Shown: positions 1 through 8,622 of the stretch, one piece after another | Position numbering within the stretch: position 1 is the first letter of the stretch | Layout of the letters: the number at the start of each line of letters is the position of its first letter | Origin: G963665595 sp963665595 | Lineage (GTDB): Bacteria > Actinomycetota > Coriobacteriia > Coriobacteriales > CADBOM01 | Assembly (NCBI GenBank): GCA_963665595.2 | Contig: CAXXJK010000009.1 | Span: 310,001-374,000, forward strand | Reading direction: 5' to 3' | Length of the DNA: 64,000 bases | The notes under the pieces: generated by a model | Seen by the model: the letters and a program-made list of their open reading frames with translations, nothing else | What the model was told of the DNA's origin: nothing | The model's database searches: none | Translations under genes and position numbers: made by a program

Positions 1-14
1 ATGGGATCCTCCTC
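1..14 (-). promoter_or_regulatory. Ribosome binding site of a gene leaving the left edge
   Basis: Read on the minus strand, positions 14-7 give GAGGAGGA, a strong Shine-Dalgarno sequence. Four bases later AT occupies positions 2-1 at the window edge, so an ATG start would be completed by the next base outside. This suggests a minus-strand gene beginning at position 2. Its product cannot be seen. Confidence 0.4.
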
Positions 15-97
15 GCTGAAGATCATATGTCTTTAATTCTACTAGGCAAGAGTGTGACAAAGAACCAAATCACATAAAATGTCACTATCACGGTAAG

Positions 98-144
98 AAA
101 AAATCAAAACAGGGCCCCACCATACTCATCATGAGGCCCTGTTT
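98..144 (-). terminator. Intrinsic terminator downstream of ilvE
   Basis: A perfect 10-bp stem (107-116 pairing with 135-144) with an 18-base loop is followed on the minus strand by GA and a run of six T (98-103). It lies 65 bases past the ilvE stop and closes the map-ilvE gene run. Confidence 0.8.
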
Positions 145-208
145 GCTTACCAAAAAACCAAGAAATCAGTCATTTACATAGGTGAGCCATTCCTCATATT
201 CTGGCACC

Positions 209-1087
209 TCACCATGCAGAATAGCAAAAAAAACGTTCATTCAAAGCTTTTGTTATAGGGCCAGGAGTCCCCACAATGCGTCGATCAACCGAATGTATCG
301 GGGTGATCTCTGCAGCAGATCCAGTAAAGAATACTTCATCGGCACAATAAAGATCGCTGCGCACCAAAGACTCTTCAGCTACATCATAGCCAAGATCCAA
401 TGCTATCTGGATTATGGAATCACGGGTAATCCCTTCTAAAACCCCATCCGACAAAGGAGGTGTGGAAATAACTTCATCTCGCACAATAAAAATGTTTTCT
501 CCTGAGCCCTCAGCAACCATACCGGCCTCATTAAGCAGTATCGCCTCTCCAAACCCATTCTCCGAACACTCGATATGAGCAAGGCCTGAGTTGAGATAAC
601 TCGCTGATGACTTTATGGCACCGGGTGTAGAATTCACTGAACGTTGACGCCACGATGAGATACTCACGTCGAGACCGTTTTTCTGCGCCTCCTCACCAAG
701 ATACGAGTCCCATGGCCACACGGCAATTATCACATCAATTGGGCAGTTACGCGGGTCAACGCCTAGCGTCCCAAATCCACGGTATGCGAGTGGGCGAACG
801 TAACATTGCTCAAGACCATTCTTTTTCACTGTCTCAACCACTGCATCGCACAGCTCATCTATGGTATAAGGAATATCCATACGAATCATTTTGCCAGAAT
901 TTAAAAGACGCTTGCAATGCTCTCTGAGCCGAAAGACTTCGGGTCCCTTCTCCGTACGGTAACAGCGAATACCTTCAAAAACAGCCGTACCATAATGCAA
1001 TGCATGAGAGAGTACGTGCGTCGTACATTCTTCCCAAGGAACAAACTTCCCATTTTGCCATATATAATCGCTACCCTGAAAACCCAT
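209..1087 (-). CDS. ilvE: Branched-chain amino acid aminotransferase
   Basis: Fold-type IV PLP aminotransferase of 292 residues (family about 300) that interconverts Leu/Ile/Val and their 2-oxo acids. Visible family signatures are the N-terminal HALHYGTAVFEGIRCY block, the PLP lysine in GAIKSSASYLNS, and the glycine-rich EGSGENIFIV and EGITRDSII blocks. The frame stays open upstream to 1198, but the ATG at 1087 has a purine-rich site (GGAGAAAGG) and begins with the standard MGFQGSDYIW start, so it was chosen. It is the last gene of a minus-strand run map, unknown, usp, ilvE, with a terminator behind it. No other isoleucine/valine gene is nearby. Confidence 0.93.
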   Translation of the reverse strand: MGFQGSDYIWQNGKFVPWEECTTHVLSHALHYGTAVFEGIRCYRTEKGPEVFRLREHCKRLLNSGKMIRMDIPYTIDELCDAVVETVKKNGLEQCYVRPLAYRGFGTLGVDPRNCPIDVIIAVWPWDSYLGEEAQKNGLDVSISSWRQRSVNSTPGAIKSSASYLNSGLAHIECSENGFGEAILLNEAGMVAEGSGENIFIVRDEVISTPPLSDGVLEGITRDSIIQIALDLGYDVAEESLVRSDLYCADEVFFTGSAAEITPIHSVDRRIVGTPGPITKALNERFFCYSAW

Positions 1088-1221
1088 GCCACAAACCTTT
1101 CTCCTACACGACCGATCAACGCAAATGCACGTACACAAACACCTACTGATGAGTATTTCTACTATTTTAATTATTAACGGTAGTCTGTCCAGCCACAACA
1201 GGCAATAGAGTTCAGATACTA

Positions 1222-1239
1222 TGTGAACGGAAGTTCACA
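1222..1239 (-). repeat. Small perfect hairpin between usp and ilvE
   Basis: A 7-bp inverted repeat (TGTGAAC / GTTCACA) with a 4-base loop lies just past the usp stop. On the minus strand no T run follows, so it may slow or protect the usp mRNA end rather than terminate transcription. Confidence 0.35.
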
Positions 1240-1246
1240 GACAGGC

Positions 1247-1720
1247 TTACTTGACTATGAGCACCGGCATTTCAGCATTACGAAGCACGGCGGTGCTAAC
1301 GCTTCCCAACATACCCCGAAACGCGCCGAGCCCACGACAGCCCATAACAATCAGGTCGCATTGTTTCGATTGCGCATATTCAACAATGCGATCGGAAGGA
1401 ACATCGCCCGCAATCAAATCAATAAAAACTTTGTTACGAACTCCTGCAAGCTGAGGGTCAACATGACGATGAAGTTCCTCATCAATCTTTTGAATCGCAT
1501 CTTCTCGGAAAGAATGCAACTGATCCTCTTGAAACTCTTCCACACTCTTGTCTAAATTATGAGCAGCTAGTTGAAGTTCAAGCTCTTCTGCAAGGTCAAC
1601 AATCTGAACAATACGCAACTCTATACGATCATCCGTAGTGGCGAGTCGCAAGGCTTCGCGTAACGCCATCGTAGATGGCTCGGAATTATCATAGGCAACA
1701 ACAATCGTATCGTAAATCAT
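1247..1720 (-). CDS. Universal stress protein, UspA family
   Basis: A 157-residue single-domain Usp protein, cytoplasmic. It opens with a beta strand and acidic motif (IVVAYDNSEPS) and ends with the nucleotide-binding signature G-2x-G-9x-G-S/T, seen here as GCRGLGAFRGMLGSVST followed by PVLIVK. Proteins with this signature usually bind ATP. It follows the 69-residue gene by 15 bases and so is probably co-transcribed with it and map. The physiological role cannot be told from sequence. Confidence 0.88.
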   Translation of the reverse strand: MIYDTIVVAYDNSEPSTMALREALRLATTDDRIELRIVQIVDLAEELELQLAAHNLDKSVEEFQEDQLHSFREDAIQKIDEELHRHVDPQLAGVRNKVFIDLIAGDVPSDRIVEYAQSKQCDLIVMGCRGLGAFRGMLGSVSTAVLRNAEMPVLIVK

Positions 1721-1735
1721 AATAGCAGCTCTTCC

Positions 1736-1945
1736 CTATTCTTTATTGCCCCGAAAATAATCTCTCCAGTGCGGCCCTATACGATATATCAATGTCATCT
1801 GCGGAAGAGTTACTTTTGCCGCGTCTGACCCCAGTCTATCACGCAATTCTTCTTTAGTAGTAGCATTGAATATATCCTCGATCCGAGAATCAGAATATCC
1901 CACAAATAACTGTTTCAATTCGTCAACCTCTTCATTTGATATCAT
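1736..1945 (-). CDS. Conserved-looking hypothetical protein, 69 residues
   Basis: I do not recognise this family. The product is small, soluble and charged, with an acidic N-terminal helix (EEVDELKQLF), a probable second helix (TKEELRDRLG) and an aromatic/basic end (WRDYFRGNKE). The ATG at 1945 has a GGCAGG site. It sits 44 bases after map and 15 before usp in the same direction, which supports it as a real gene. No membrane segment, cysteine or catalytic motif is visible. Confidence 0.65.
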   Translation of the reverse strand: MISNEEVDELKQLFVGYSDSRIEDIFNATTKEELRDRLGSDAAKVTLPQMTLIYRIGPHWRDYFRGNKE

Positions 1946-1989
1946 TGAAACCTGCCTATTCGCCCATGTCCTATCGTTGTTCGAGATAT

Positions 1990-2766
1990 CTATGCGGGAA
2001 ATCCATTATACGTGTTTTCTTCTGACGTTAATATGAGCGGACCGTCGGCAGTAATTGCCACCGTTTTTTCAAAATGAGCGGAAGGCGAACCGTCAGCGGT
2101 AATCACTCCCCAACCGTCTCTCAATCGTTTGGTACGAGCGGTACCAATATTGATCATTGGTTCAATAGCCAAGGTCATTCCTACTTGAAGAGATATCCCA
2201 TGATGAGCTTTACCGAAATTTGGGACATTGGGGTCCTCATGCATATCGCGCCCAACACCGTGTCCGACATATTCACGTACAACTCCATAACCAGCTCTCT
2301 CGGCACGAGTCTGAATCGCATGGCCTATATCGCCGAGGTGATTGCCGTCAACGGCCTGTGACAGACCATCCCACATGCATTGTTCGGTGACTTCAAGCAG
2401 CCGACGTTTCTCTTCTGAAATATCTCCCACGGGAAATGTCCACGCATTATCCCCAACCCACCCGTCAACAATTGCTCCCGTATCTATCGAAACAATATCT
2501 CCGTCTTTAAGAACAATATGCTTTGAAGGAATGCCGTGTACTATCATCTCATTAGGTGATATGCAGGCTGATCCGGGAAAACCGTACAGCCCTTTAAACG
2601 CCGGACGGGCTCCTTCCATACGAATGAGCGTTTCAATGTTTTCATCTATCTCAAGCGTCGAAATACCTGGTCTGCAAAGAAGGCCTGCAAGGCGAAGAAC
2701 TTTTGCACTTATTCTGCCAGCTTCTTTAAATGCTTCGATTTCAGTGTCTGTTTTGAGGATAATCAT
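1990..2766 (-). CDS. map: Methionine aminopeptidase, type I
   Basis: Removes the initiator Met from nascent proteins; a 258-residue dinuclear metal peptidase. The five metal ligands of the family are visible: the Asp pair in IDTGAIVDGWVGDNA, His in GHGVGRDMHEDP, Glu in AIEPMI and Glu in HFEKTV. The ATG at 2766 is preceded by AAGGA at good spacing. A GTG seven codons upstream (2787) is possible but adds residues not typical of the family. A terminator separates it from adk, so it probably has its own promoter in 2787-2863, where I see no clear consensus. infA does not follow it, which is unusual. Confidence 0.95.
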   Translation of the reverse strand: MIILKTDTEIEAFKEAGRISAKVLRLAGLLCRPGISTLEIDENIETLIRMEGARPAFKGLYGFPGSACISPNEMIVHGIPSKHIVLKDGDIVSIDTGAIVDGWVGDNAWTFPVGDISEEKRRLLEVTEQCMWDGLSQAVDGNHLGDIGHAIQTRAERAGYGVVREYVGHGVGRDMHEDPNVPNFGKAHHGISLQVGMTLAIEPMINIGTARTKRLRDGWGVITADGSPSAHFEKTVAITADGPLILTSEENTYNGFPA

Positions 2767-2863
2767 GCTTGATTCCTTGTACTCCACGAGACAAAATACC
2801 CAATCTCATCTCTTATCTACTATATGCTCGCCTCGAGAACCATTGTACGCATTATGGTAAATC

Positions 2864-2901
2864 AAAAAAACGGAGTTCGCATCTTCCACGCGAACTCCGT
2901 T
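2864..2901 (-). terminator. Intrinsic terminator after adk
   Basis: A 12-bp perfect stem (2869-2880 with 2890-2901) and 9-base loop are followed on the minus strand by a T run (complement of 2864-2870). It lies 44 bases past the adk stop and marks the end of the str-S10-spc transcript. Confidence 0.88.
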
Positions 2902-2945
2902 GTTTCATAATTGTCAATCTCGATTGTTTTCGATGCGCATACCGT

Positions 2946-3572
2946 CTATAGGGTTACTATAGTGCGCACTTCTTCAAATACGACATCTGCGGGGCGGTCG
3001 CCATCAATTTCTGCAAGAAGATCGCAACCTCGATAGTAGTCAAGCAACGGGGCAGTAGATTTTGCGTAAACATCGAGACGATTACGGACCACGTCTTCCT
3101 TGTCATCATCGCGCTGATACATCTCTCCACCACATTGCGGACAAAATTCATCTTTATCCGACCCAATATAGCCACAGGAGCGACACATGCGACGTGAGCA
3201 AAGACGCTTGATGATAATTTCATGATCGACATCAATCGCAATCGCTACATCAATTTCGCGTCCCATTTCAGAAAGCTCGCCCGCAAGAGCAACAGCCTGA
3301 TTCATGGTACGAGGAAATCCATCGAGAATAAATCCTTTTTCCGTATCGGGCTCGCCCAAACGTTCTTTTACTAATCCGATGACAACAGCATCGGGCACCA
3401 AGTCACCAGCATCCATATATTTCTTGGCTTCGATGCCGAGAGGTGTCTGAGCTTTTACAGAAGCACGCAGTATGTCGCCCGTAGAAATGTGTGGTATATC
3501 GAATGCTTCAACAAGCTTTCCAGCTTGAGTCCCCTTACCGGCACCCGGGGCGCCCAGCAATACAATATTCAT
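2946..3572 (-). CDS. adk: Adenylate kinase with zinc-type lid
   Basis: Catalyses ATP + AMP = 2 ADP. The 208-residue product has the P-loop GAPGAGKGTQ at the N terminus, the AMP-site motif DGFPRT, and a long lid with four Cys (CRSCGYIG...CPQCGG), the zinc-binding form common in Gram-positive bacteria. The ATG at 3572 is placed seven bases after AGGA; a TTG two codons earlier is disfavoured because it overlaps the ribosome site. It follows secY as in the classical spc operon and is closed by a terminator. Confidence 0.97.
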   Translation of the reverse strand: MNIVLLGAPGAGKGTQAGKLVEAFDIPHISTGDILRASVKAQTPLGIEAKKYMDAGDLVPDAVVIGLVKERLGEPDTEKGFILDGFPRTMNQAVALAGELSEMGREIDVAIAIDVDHEIIIKRLCSRRMCRSCGYIGSDKDEFCPQCGGEMYQRDDDKEDVVRNRLDVYAKSTAPLLDYYRGCDLLAEIDGDRPADVVFEEVRTIVTL

Positions 3573-3655
3573 ACTCAATTCCTTTCATCCTTTCGGGCAT
3601 ATCAAAGAAAATATTCCTTATCAGATGTTGCCAACATAACCTCTACGACTGTCAG

Positions 3656-4939
3656 TTACTTAAAGAACCCATCATAGTTATACATCTTCAACTGTGATTC
3701 AAGTTTCGACATAGTGTCAAGCGCAACTCCCACCATAATCAGAATCGAGGTTCCGCCAAAGGCGGTAACAAGTTTATCACCCGTAAAAAAGAAACATATG
3801 GTGGGTATTACCGCAATCAAACCAAGGTAAATAGAGCCTGGTAACGTGATGCGGTTAAGGACTTGTTTAATATACATGGCCGTTGGTGCACCCGGACGTA
3901 CACCGGGAACAAATCCACCCTGTTTTTTAATCTGATCAGCGGTTTCTTCAGGATTAAAAACCATAGAGGTATAAAAATATGTGAAGCAAATAATCAGAAT
4001 CAAAGTGACTGGCCAATTAACCCAACCATTTGAAAGACTGTTCGAGAACTCCTGCAACCATTGCACATCAGAAAAAATCGCAGCAAGCTGAGCAGGAAGA
4101 TAGATAAGCGCTGATGCAAAAATGATTGGGATAACGCCCGCCGCATTCACCTTTAAAGGAATGTAGGTAGACTGGCCACCCATCATTTTGCGTCCGGAAA
4201 CACGCTTTGCATAGTTTACCGGAATCCGCCGTTGTCCACGCTCCATAAAGATAATCGCAGGGATGCAAATAATAACAATAACAATTATCAACACCGTAAG
4301 CAGTATGCCATTTGAGTTGGTCGTTATCGAGCTATAAATGGTTGAGGGAAACCCGGATACTATGTTCGCAAAAACAATGAGTGACATGCCGTTGCCGACC
4401 CCTCGCTGAGTGATCAACTCGCCAAGCCACATGATAAGTGCGGCACCTGCTACCAAGGTGATAACGATCACACAACTGGTAAACCATATCGGGAGTTCAC
4501 TGGTAAACGTTATGCCATAATAGCTACTCTGCCATAAAAGCAGATAGCCGAAGGCGTTAAGCAACGCAATGATGAGAGTCAGCCAGCGTGTGGCCTGCGT
4601 CATCTTTCGTTGGCCCGTTTGCCCTTCACGCGCCCATCGTCCCACCGCCGGGATCACGCCCTGCATAAGCTGCATGATTATAGTGGCGGTGATATAGGGC
4701 ATGATGCCCAGAGAAAAAACAGCAAAGTGACTCAGCGCTGAACCCGAAAACAGATTCAACAGCACGGTATAGCCGAGCACATCGACTGAACTCTCGTAGG
4801 CATTGGCCAATTGGTCAAATGGAATACCCGGAACAGGGATATAACATCCGATACGGTAAACCAAGATGATAAACAACGTAAAGAGTATCTTCTTGCGAAG
4901 ATCAGGTACACGAAACGCGTTTATGAGTGCGCTTAGCAA
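3656..4939 (-). CDS. secY: Preprotein translocase subunit SecY
   Basis: Channel subunit of the SecYEG translocon, 427 residues and ten predicted membrane helices, starting MLSALINAFRVPDLRKKILF. Typical SecY features are visible: the RIPVNYAKRVSGRKMMGGQ cytoplasmic loop and the KQGGFVPGVRPG loop. The start appears to be TTG at 4939, which overlaps the rplO stop by seven bases, implying translational coupling. secE is in the same window at 30.3 kb. Confidence 0.97.
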   Translation of the reverse strand: MLSALINAFRVPDLRKKILFTLFIILVYRIGCYIPVPGIPFDQLANAYESSVDVLGYTVLLNLFSGSALSHFAVFSLGIMPYITATIIMQLMQGVIPAVGRWAREGQTGQRKMTQATRWLTLIIALLNAFGYLLLWQSSYYGITFTSELPIWFTSCVIVITLVAGAALIMWLGELITQRGVGNGMSLIVFANIVSGFPSTIYSSITTNSNGILLTVLIIVIVIICIPAIIFMERGQRRIPVNYAKRVSGRKMMGGQSTYIPLKVNAAGVIPIIFASALIYLPAQLAAIFSDVQWLQEFSNSLSNGWVNWPVTLILIICFTYFYTSMVFNPEETADQIKKQGGFVPGVRPGAPTAMYIKQVLNRITLPGSIYLGLIAVIPTICFFFTGDKLVTAFGGTSILIMVGVALDTMSKLESQLKMYNYDGFFK

Positions 4940-5382
4940 ACCGGCTCTACCTTTCCACCAGCTATCTCAATCTTAGAGACAGCGCTCTTAGATACTTTGT
5001 CAACACGAACAACCAGTTTCTTGGTAAGGGCGCCATCGCCCAGAACCTTTACAAGAGTGTCTGACTTCTTAATTACACCCTTTACTACCAAACTCTCTCC
5101 GTCTACGAGATCACCGTCGTTGAACAGAGCATCGAGACGGCTGACATTTACTGCAGCATACTCAATACGATTGATATTACGGAAACCAGGATTTTTAGGC
5201 AGACGACGCATCAACGGTGTCTGTCCACCTTCAAAACCAGCTCCCTTAACGCCACCGGCACGAGATTTCTGACCATTATAGCCACGACCAGCAGTCGTAC
5301 CTGTTCCCGAAGCATTACCTCGGCCGACACGTTTACGGTTCTTTTTGGAACCTGCAGCGGGCGTAAGATCTTTAAGTTCCAC
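4933..5382 (-). CDS. rplO: 50S ribosomal protein L15
   Basis: A 149-residue 23S rRNA-binding protein of the large subunit. The N-terminal Gly/Arg-rich extension (KRVGRGNASGTGTTAGRG) and the GGQTPLMRRLPK block are diagnostic. The start is GTG at 5382, two bases after the rpmD stop, with GAGGAGG upstream. It overlaps secY. Confidence 0.97.
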   Translation of the reverse strand: MELKDLTPAAGSKKNRKRVGRGNASGTGTTAGRGYNGQKSRAGGVKGAGFEGGQTPLMRRLPKNPGFRNINRIEYAAVNVSRLDALFNDGDLVDGESLVVKGVIKKSDTLVKVLGDGALTKKLVVRVDKVSKSAVSKIEIAGGKVEPVC

Positions 5383-5384
5383 TG

Positions 5385-5588
5385 CTAAACCTCCTCTACG
5401 GTCACCAAATGCTTGACCTTAAAAACCATGCCCTCAATCTGCGGCGTGGCAACTTTTTCAACAGTTCTGTTTATTTTACCAAGTCCCAGAGAAGTGATGG
5501 TGTCTCTCTGGTCACGCGGACAGCCGATGGTGGATTTGACTTGGGTGATGCGTATCGTCTTGTATTCAGATTTCTTTTTGGTAGGCAT
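5385..5588 (-). CDS. rpmD: 50S ribosomal protein L30
   Basis: A 67-residue large-subunit protein with the L30 core IRITQVKSTIGCPRDQRDTI and the LGLGKINRTVE helix. The frame is open upstream to 5624, but the ATG at 5588 gives the normal N terminus (MPTKKKSEYKTI). It starts four bases after rpsE ends. Confidence 0.95.
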   Translation of the reverse strand: MPTKKKSEYKTIRITQVKSTIGCPRDQRDTITSLGLGKINRTVEKVATPQIEGMVFKVKHLVTVEEV

Positions 5589-5592
5589 AACC

Positions 5593-6117
5593 TTAAGCCT
5601 CCTTCCAACCGTACAATGCGGCAACGGTAGTATTACGACGAGCAGCAGTTTCCTGCGGGCTTGAAAGTTGTTTAAGACCCTCAGCCGCAGCTTTTACAAT
5701 GTTCATCGCATTGTTGGTGCCCAATGACTTGGAAAGTACATTTTGAATACCCGCCAACTCAAGAAGAGCACGCACCGCTCCTCCTGCGATAACACCAGTA
5801 CCAGGAGTAGCCGGCTTAAGCATTACTCTACCAGCCGAAAATTCGCCAAGTACTTCATGCGGAATGGTGCCCTCTTCAGTCAAAGGAACATAAAACATGT
5901 TCTTTTTGGCATCTTCCACACCTTTTTTGATAGCAATGGGTACTTCCTGCGATTTACCCATCCCCACACCAACGTGACCATTGCCGTCTCCGACCACAAC
6001 AAGAGCAGTCAGAGCAAAACGACGACCACCCTTAACAACTTTAGAAACACGATTAATGTAGACGACCCTTTCCTGAAGTTCAGGGACAGCCGCTTCTTTC
6101 TTATTGACGCGTGCCAA
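5593..6117 (-). CDS. rpsE: 30S ribosomal protein S5
   Basis: A 174-residue small-subunit protein needed for decoding accuracy. The S5 signature KVVKGGRRFALTALVVVGDG and the C-terminal GGAVRALLELAGIQNVLSKS block are present. The start is TTG at 6117 (TTG GCA CGC GTC) with GGAGATAAAAG before it; no ATG gives a normal N terminus. Confidence 0.97.
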   Translation of the reverse strand: MARVNKKEAAVPELQERVVYINRVSKVVKGGRRFALTALVVVGDGNGHVGVGMGKSQEVPIAIKKGVEDAKKNMFYVPLTEEGTIPHEVLGEFSAGRVMLKPATPGTGVIAGGAVRALLELAGIQNVLSKSLGTNNAMNIVKAAAEGLKQLSSPQETAARRNTTVAALYGWKEA

Positions 6118-6134
6118 CTTTTATCTCCTTCCCG

Positions 6135-6503
6135 TCAGAACTTCAGTCCGGCGCTACGTGCACCGTCTGCAAGAGCCTGTATACGACCATGATAGACATG
6201 GCCACCACGATCAAACACAATCTCGGTAATACCGGCATCCACCGCGCGTTTACCGATGATTTCACCTATAATCGAAGCACCCTCAATGGTTGCGCCCGAC
6301 TTGCCAGCAGCTTTGAACTCAGCCTGCAGCGTATTTGCCGCAACCAGAGTCTTTCCGGCTACGTCATCAATAACTTGCACGTAGATGTTACTGTTCGAAC
6401 GAGTGACACGAAGGCGAGGCCGCACGGCGGTTCCGCTTATTTTGCCACGAACACGACGCTGGCGGCGTTTAAGGTTTGCACCCTTCGCTTTAAGTTTATC
6501 CAT
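6135..6503 (-). CDS. rplR: 50S ribosomal protein L18
   Basis: A 122-residue 5S rRNA-binding protein, identified by RRVRGKISGTAVRPRLRV and the C-terminal FDRGGHVYHGRIQALADGAR. The ATG at 6503 has AGGAG nine bases upstream; a GTG two codons earlier is too close to that site. Confidence 0.96.
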   Translation of the reverse strand: MDKLKAKGANLKRRQRRVRGKISGTAVRPRLRVTRSNSNIYVQVIDDVAGKTLVAANTLQAEFKAAGKSGATIEGASIIGEIIGKRAVDAGITEIVFDRGGHVYHGRIQALADGARSAGLKF

Positions 6504-6572
6504 TACCACTTTCTCCTATACTTCCTTCACGACCTTCATTAAGCCGCTACTTGTTGTGTTGCCTGCTGAGAG

Positions 6573-7112
6573 CTATTTCGAAGCAGCTTTACCCAGCTTA
6601 CGACGAATATATTCTCCTTCATATTTGATACCCTTACCCTTGTAAGGCTCCGGCTTACGCCACTTACGTATATCAGCAGCCTGCTGGCCTACTTGCTGCT
6701 TGTCAATACCTTTGACAATAATTTGAGTAGGAGCAGGAACTTCAAAACTAATACCTTCAAGTGGCTCTATCACAACAGGATGAGAGTAGCCAAGCTGCAT
6801 ATCAAGAGTCTCCCCTTTAAGAGCAGCACGGTAGCCAACGCCTACCAGTTCAAGTTTCTTTGAAAAACCCTCTGAAACACCAACTACCATATTGTTGATA
6901 AGCGTACGAGTCAAGCCATGAAGGCTTCTCGTGATGCGCTCATCGTCCGAACGAACAACAGAAATAATACCATCAGCAAAATCATAACTAAGAACATCGG
7001 TGAATGTCTTTACCAATGTGCCCTTTGAACCTGTCACAGTGATGGTTGAACCATCTATCTTAACCTCAACACCCGCGGGTACGGGAATAGGTTGTTTACC
7101 GATACGAGACAT
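6573..7112 (-). CDS. rplF: 50S ribosomal protein L6
   Basis: A 179-residue two-domain protein near the GTPase-factor site. It begins MSRIGKQPIPVPAGVEV and ends with the L6 signature block PEPYKGKGIKYEGEYIRRK. ATG start with AAAGGA upstream. Standard length and position between rpsH and rplR. Confidence 0.97.
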   Translation of the reverse strand: MSRIGKQPIPVPAGVEVKIDGSTITVTGSKGTLVKTFTDVLSYDFADGIISVVRSDDERITRSLHGLTRTLINNMVVGVSEGFSKKLELVGVGYRAALKGETLDMQLGYSHPVVIEPLEGISFEVPAPTQIIVKGIDKQQVGQQAADIRKWRKPEPYKGKGIKYEGEYIRRKLGKAASK

Positions 7113-7151
7113 AGCTATCCTTTCGTCTTTTCCGGTAACGCATGTCGTATT

Positions 7152-7550
7152 CTACCAGATATAGGCTATGACCTCGCCGCCGACGCCCATTTTGCGAGCA
7201 TCGCGATCAGTCATAACCCCTTTTGAAGTTGAAATAACGGCAGTACCGAGACCACCGAGAACTCGCGGCAACTCATCTTTGCCAGCATAAATGCGCAAGC
7301 CTGGCTTTGAAATGCGTTTGATCCCACGAATTGTCTTTGCTTTTTTTGGTCCGTATTTCAATGTGATAGTGAGTATATCCTGTGGGTAATTAGCTTCTAC
7401 CACAAAATCTACTATATATCCTTCTTCTTTCATAATGCGTGCAATCTCGACAAGCTTCTTGCTTGAGGGCATTGCGACTGTTTCCTTAACTGCAGAATTG
7501 GCATTGCGTACACGTGTAAGCATATCTGCAATGGGGTCTGTCATGGACAT
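7152..7550 (-). CDS. rpsH: 30S ribosomal protein S8
   Basis: A 132-residue 16S rRNA-binding protein, in many bacteria the autoregulator of the spc operon. It begins MSMTDPIADMLTRVRNA and ends with the S8 signature (GVMTDRDARKMGVGGEVIAYIW). The ATG at 7550 has a perfect AGGAGG seven bases before it; the frame stays open upstream without any ribosome site. Confidence 0.97.
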   Translation of the reverse strand: MSMTDPIADMLTRVRNANSAVKETVAMPSSKKLVEIARIMKEEGYIVDFVVEANYPQDILTITLKYGPKKAKTIRGIKRISKPGLRIYAGKDELPRVLGGLGTAVISTSKGVMTDRDARKMGVGGEVIAYIW

Positions 7551-7726
7551 ATGATAACCTCCTGGACAATACGTATACTGTAAGACCTCTTCGATGGTTC
7601 GCCCATACCCGTAGCACGGACGCCTACTACCGAACAAGGTTAGTGCTTAATTTCAACTCCAATATAAACCATCCGGATTCATATCGGAGTCGCCTCGAAC
7701 AACGAGTGTTCAAAGCAACGTGCCGT

Positions 7727-7912
7727 CTACCAGCTCGATTTCTTTACGCCGGGTAATTCGCCCTTACTAGCCATTTCGCGCAAACAGATACGGCAGAGAC
7801 CAAATTGGCGATAATACGCTCTGGGACGTCCACAACGTGCGCAGCGATTGTGCTGACGAGTGGAAAATTTGGGCTCGCGTTTAGATTTCGCGATCTGGGA
7901 TTTCTTAGCCAC
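7727..7912 (-). CDS. rpsN: 30S ribosomal protein S14, zinc-binding short form
   Basis: 61 residues with four Cys (CARCGRPRAYYRQFGLCRIC), the zinc-binding type Z form. The start is GTG at 7912 with GGAGGAT upstream. The 176-base spacer after it (7551-7726) separates it from rpsH. Confidence 0.97.
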   Translation of the reverse strand: MAKKSQIAKSKREPKFSTRQHNRCARCGRPRAYYRQFGLCRICLREMASKGELPGVKKSSW

Positions 7913-7926
7913 TGAGATCCTCCTCT

Positions 7927-8469
7927 TTAATCTTTGAATGGAAAGCCGAAAGCACCCATAAGCGCCTTGGCCTCGCTGTCGGTCTTTGCGGTGGTGACGA
8001 ATGTGATATCCATACCCCGCGTACGATCGATCGTATCAAAATCGATTTCAGGGAAGATCATCTGCTCAGTCACGCCGAACGAATAGTTGCCTCGGCCGTC
8101 AAAACTCGATACGGGAAGACCGCGGAAGTCACGGATACGGGGAATAGCGGTTGAAAGCAAGCGGTCATAGAATTCCCACATACGATCACCGCGTAAGGTA
8201 ACCTTACACCCGATCTCCATACCCGAACGTACCTTAAAACTTGCGATAGATTTACGTGCACGCGTAACCATCGGCTGTTGGCCAGTTATGGTACGTAAAT
8301 CTTCGATGGCGGCTTGCAAGAGCTTTTTATCACTCACTGCGCCTCCTACGCCCATGTTAACAACAATTTTTTCAAATCGTGGTACATCATTGACGTTTTC
8401 GATGTTGAGTTGTTCCTTAATTTGGGGAACAATTTCTGTCCAATACTTCTCTTTAAGACGTGGTGCCAT
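7927..8469 (-). CDS. rplE: 50S ribosomal protein L5
   Basis: A 180-residue 5S rRNA-binding protein. L5 signatures include the N-terminal MAPRLKEKYWTEIVPQ, VVNMGVGGAVSDKK and the TRGMDITFVTTAKTD block. The ATG at 8469 has AAAGGA upstream. A 153-base spacer (8470-8622) separates it from rplX. Confidence 0.97.
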   Translation of the reverse strand: MAPRLKEKYWTEIVPQIKEQLNIENVNDVPRFEKIVVNMGVGGAVSDKKLLQAAIEDLRTITGQQPMVTRARKSIASFKVRSGMEIGCKVTLRGDRMWEFYDRLLSTAIPRIRDFRGLPVSSFDGRGNYSFGVTEQMIFPEIDFDTIDRTRGMDITFVTTAKTDSEAKALMGAFGFPFKD

Positions 8470-8622
8470 GTTCTTTCCTTTCTTCGGGGATCTCCGCCGC
8501 AAAGCAGAGCGCACATGGTTTCCGATCATGTGCCTTGCCTGTTGTTATCCATCAGACAAGCCATTCAGCGGACAATGCCGCAATTTAAACAGATGTTTAC
8601 TCTATATCCAACAACCGCTTAA

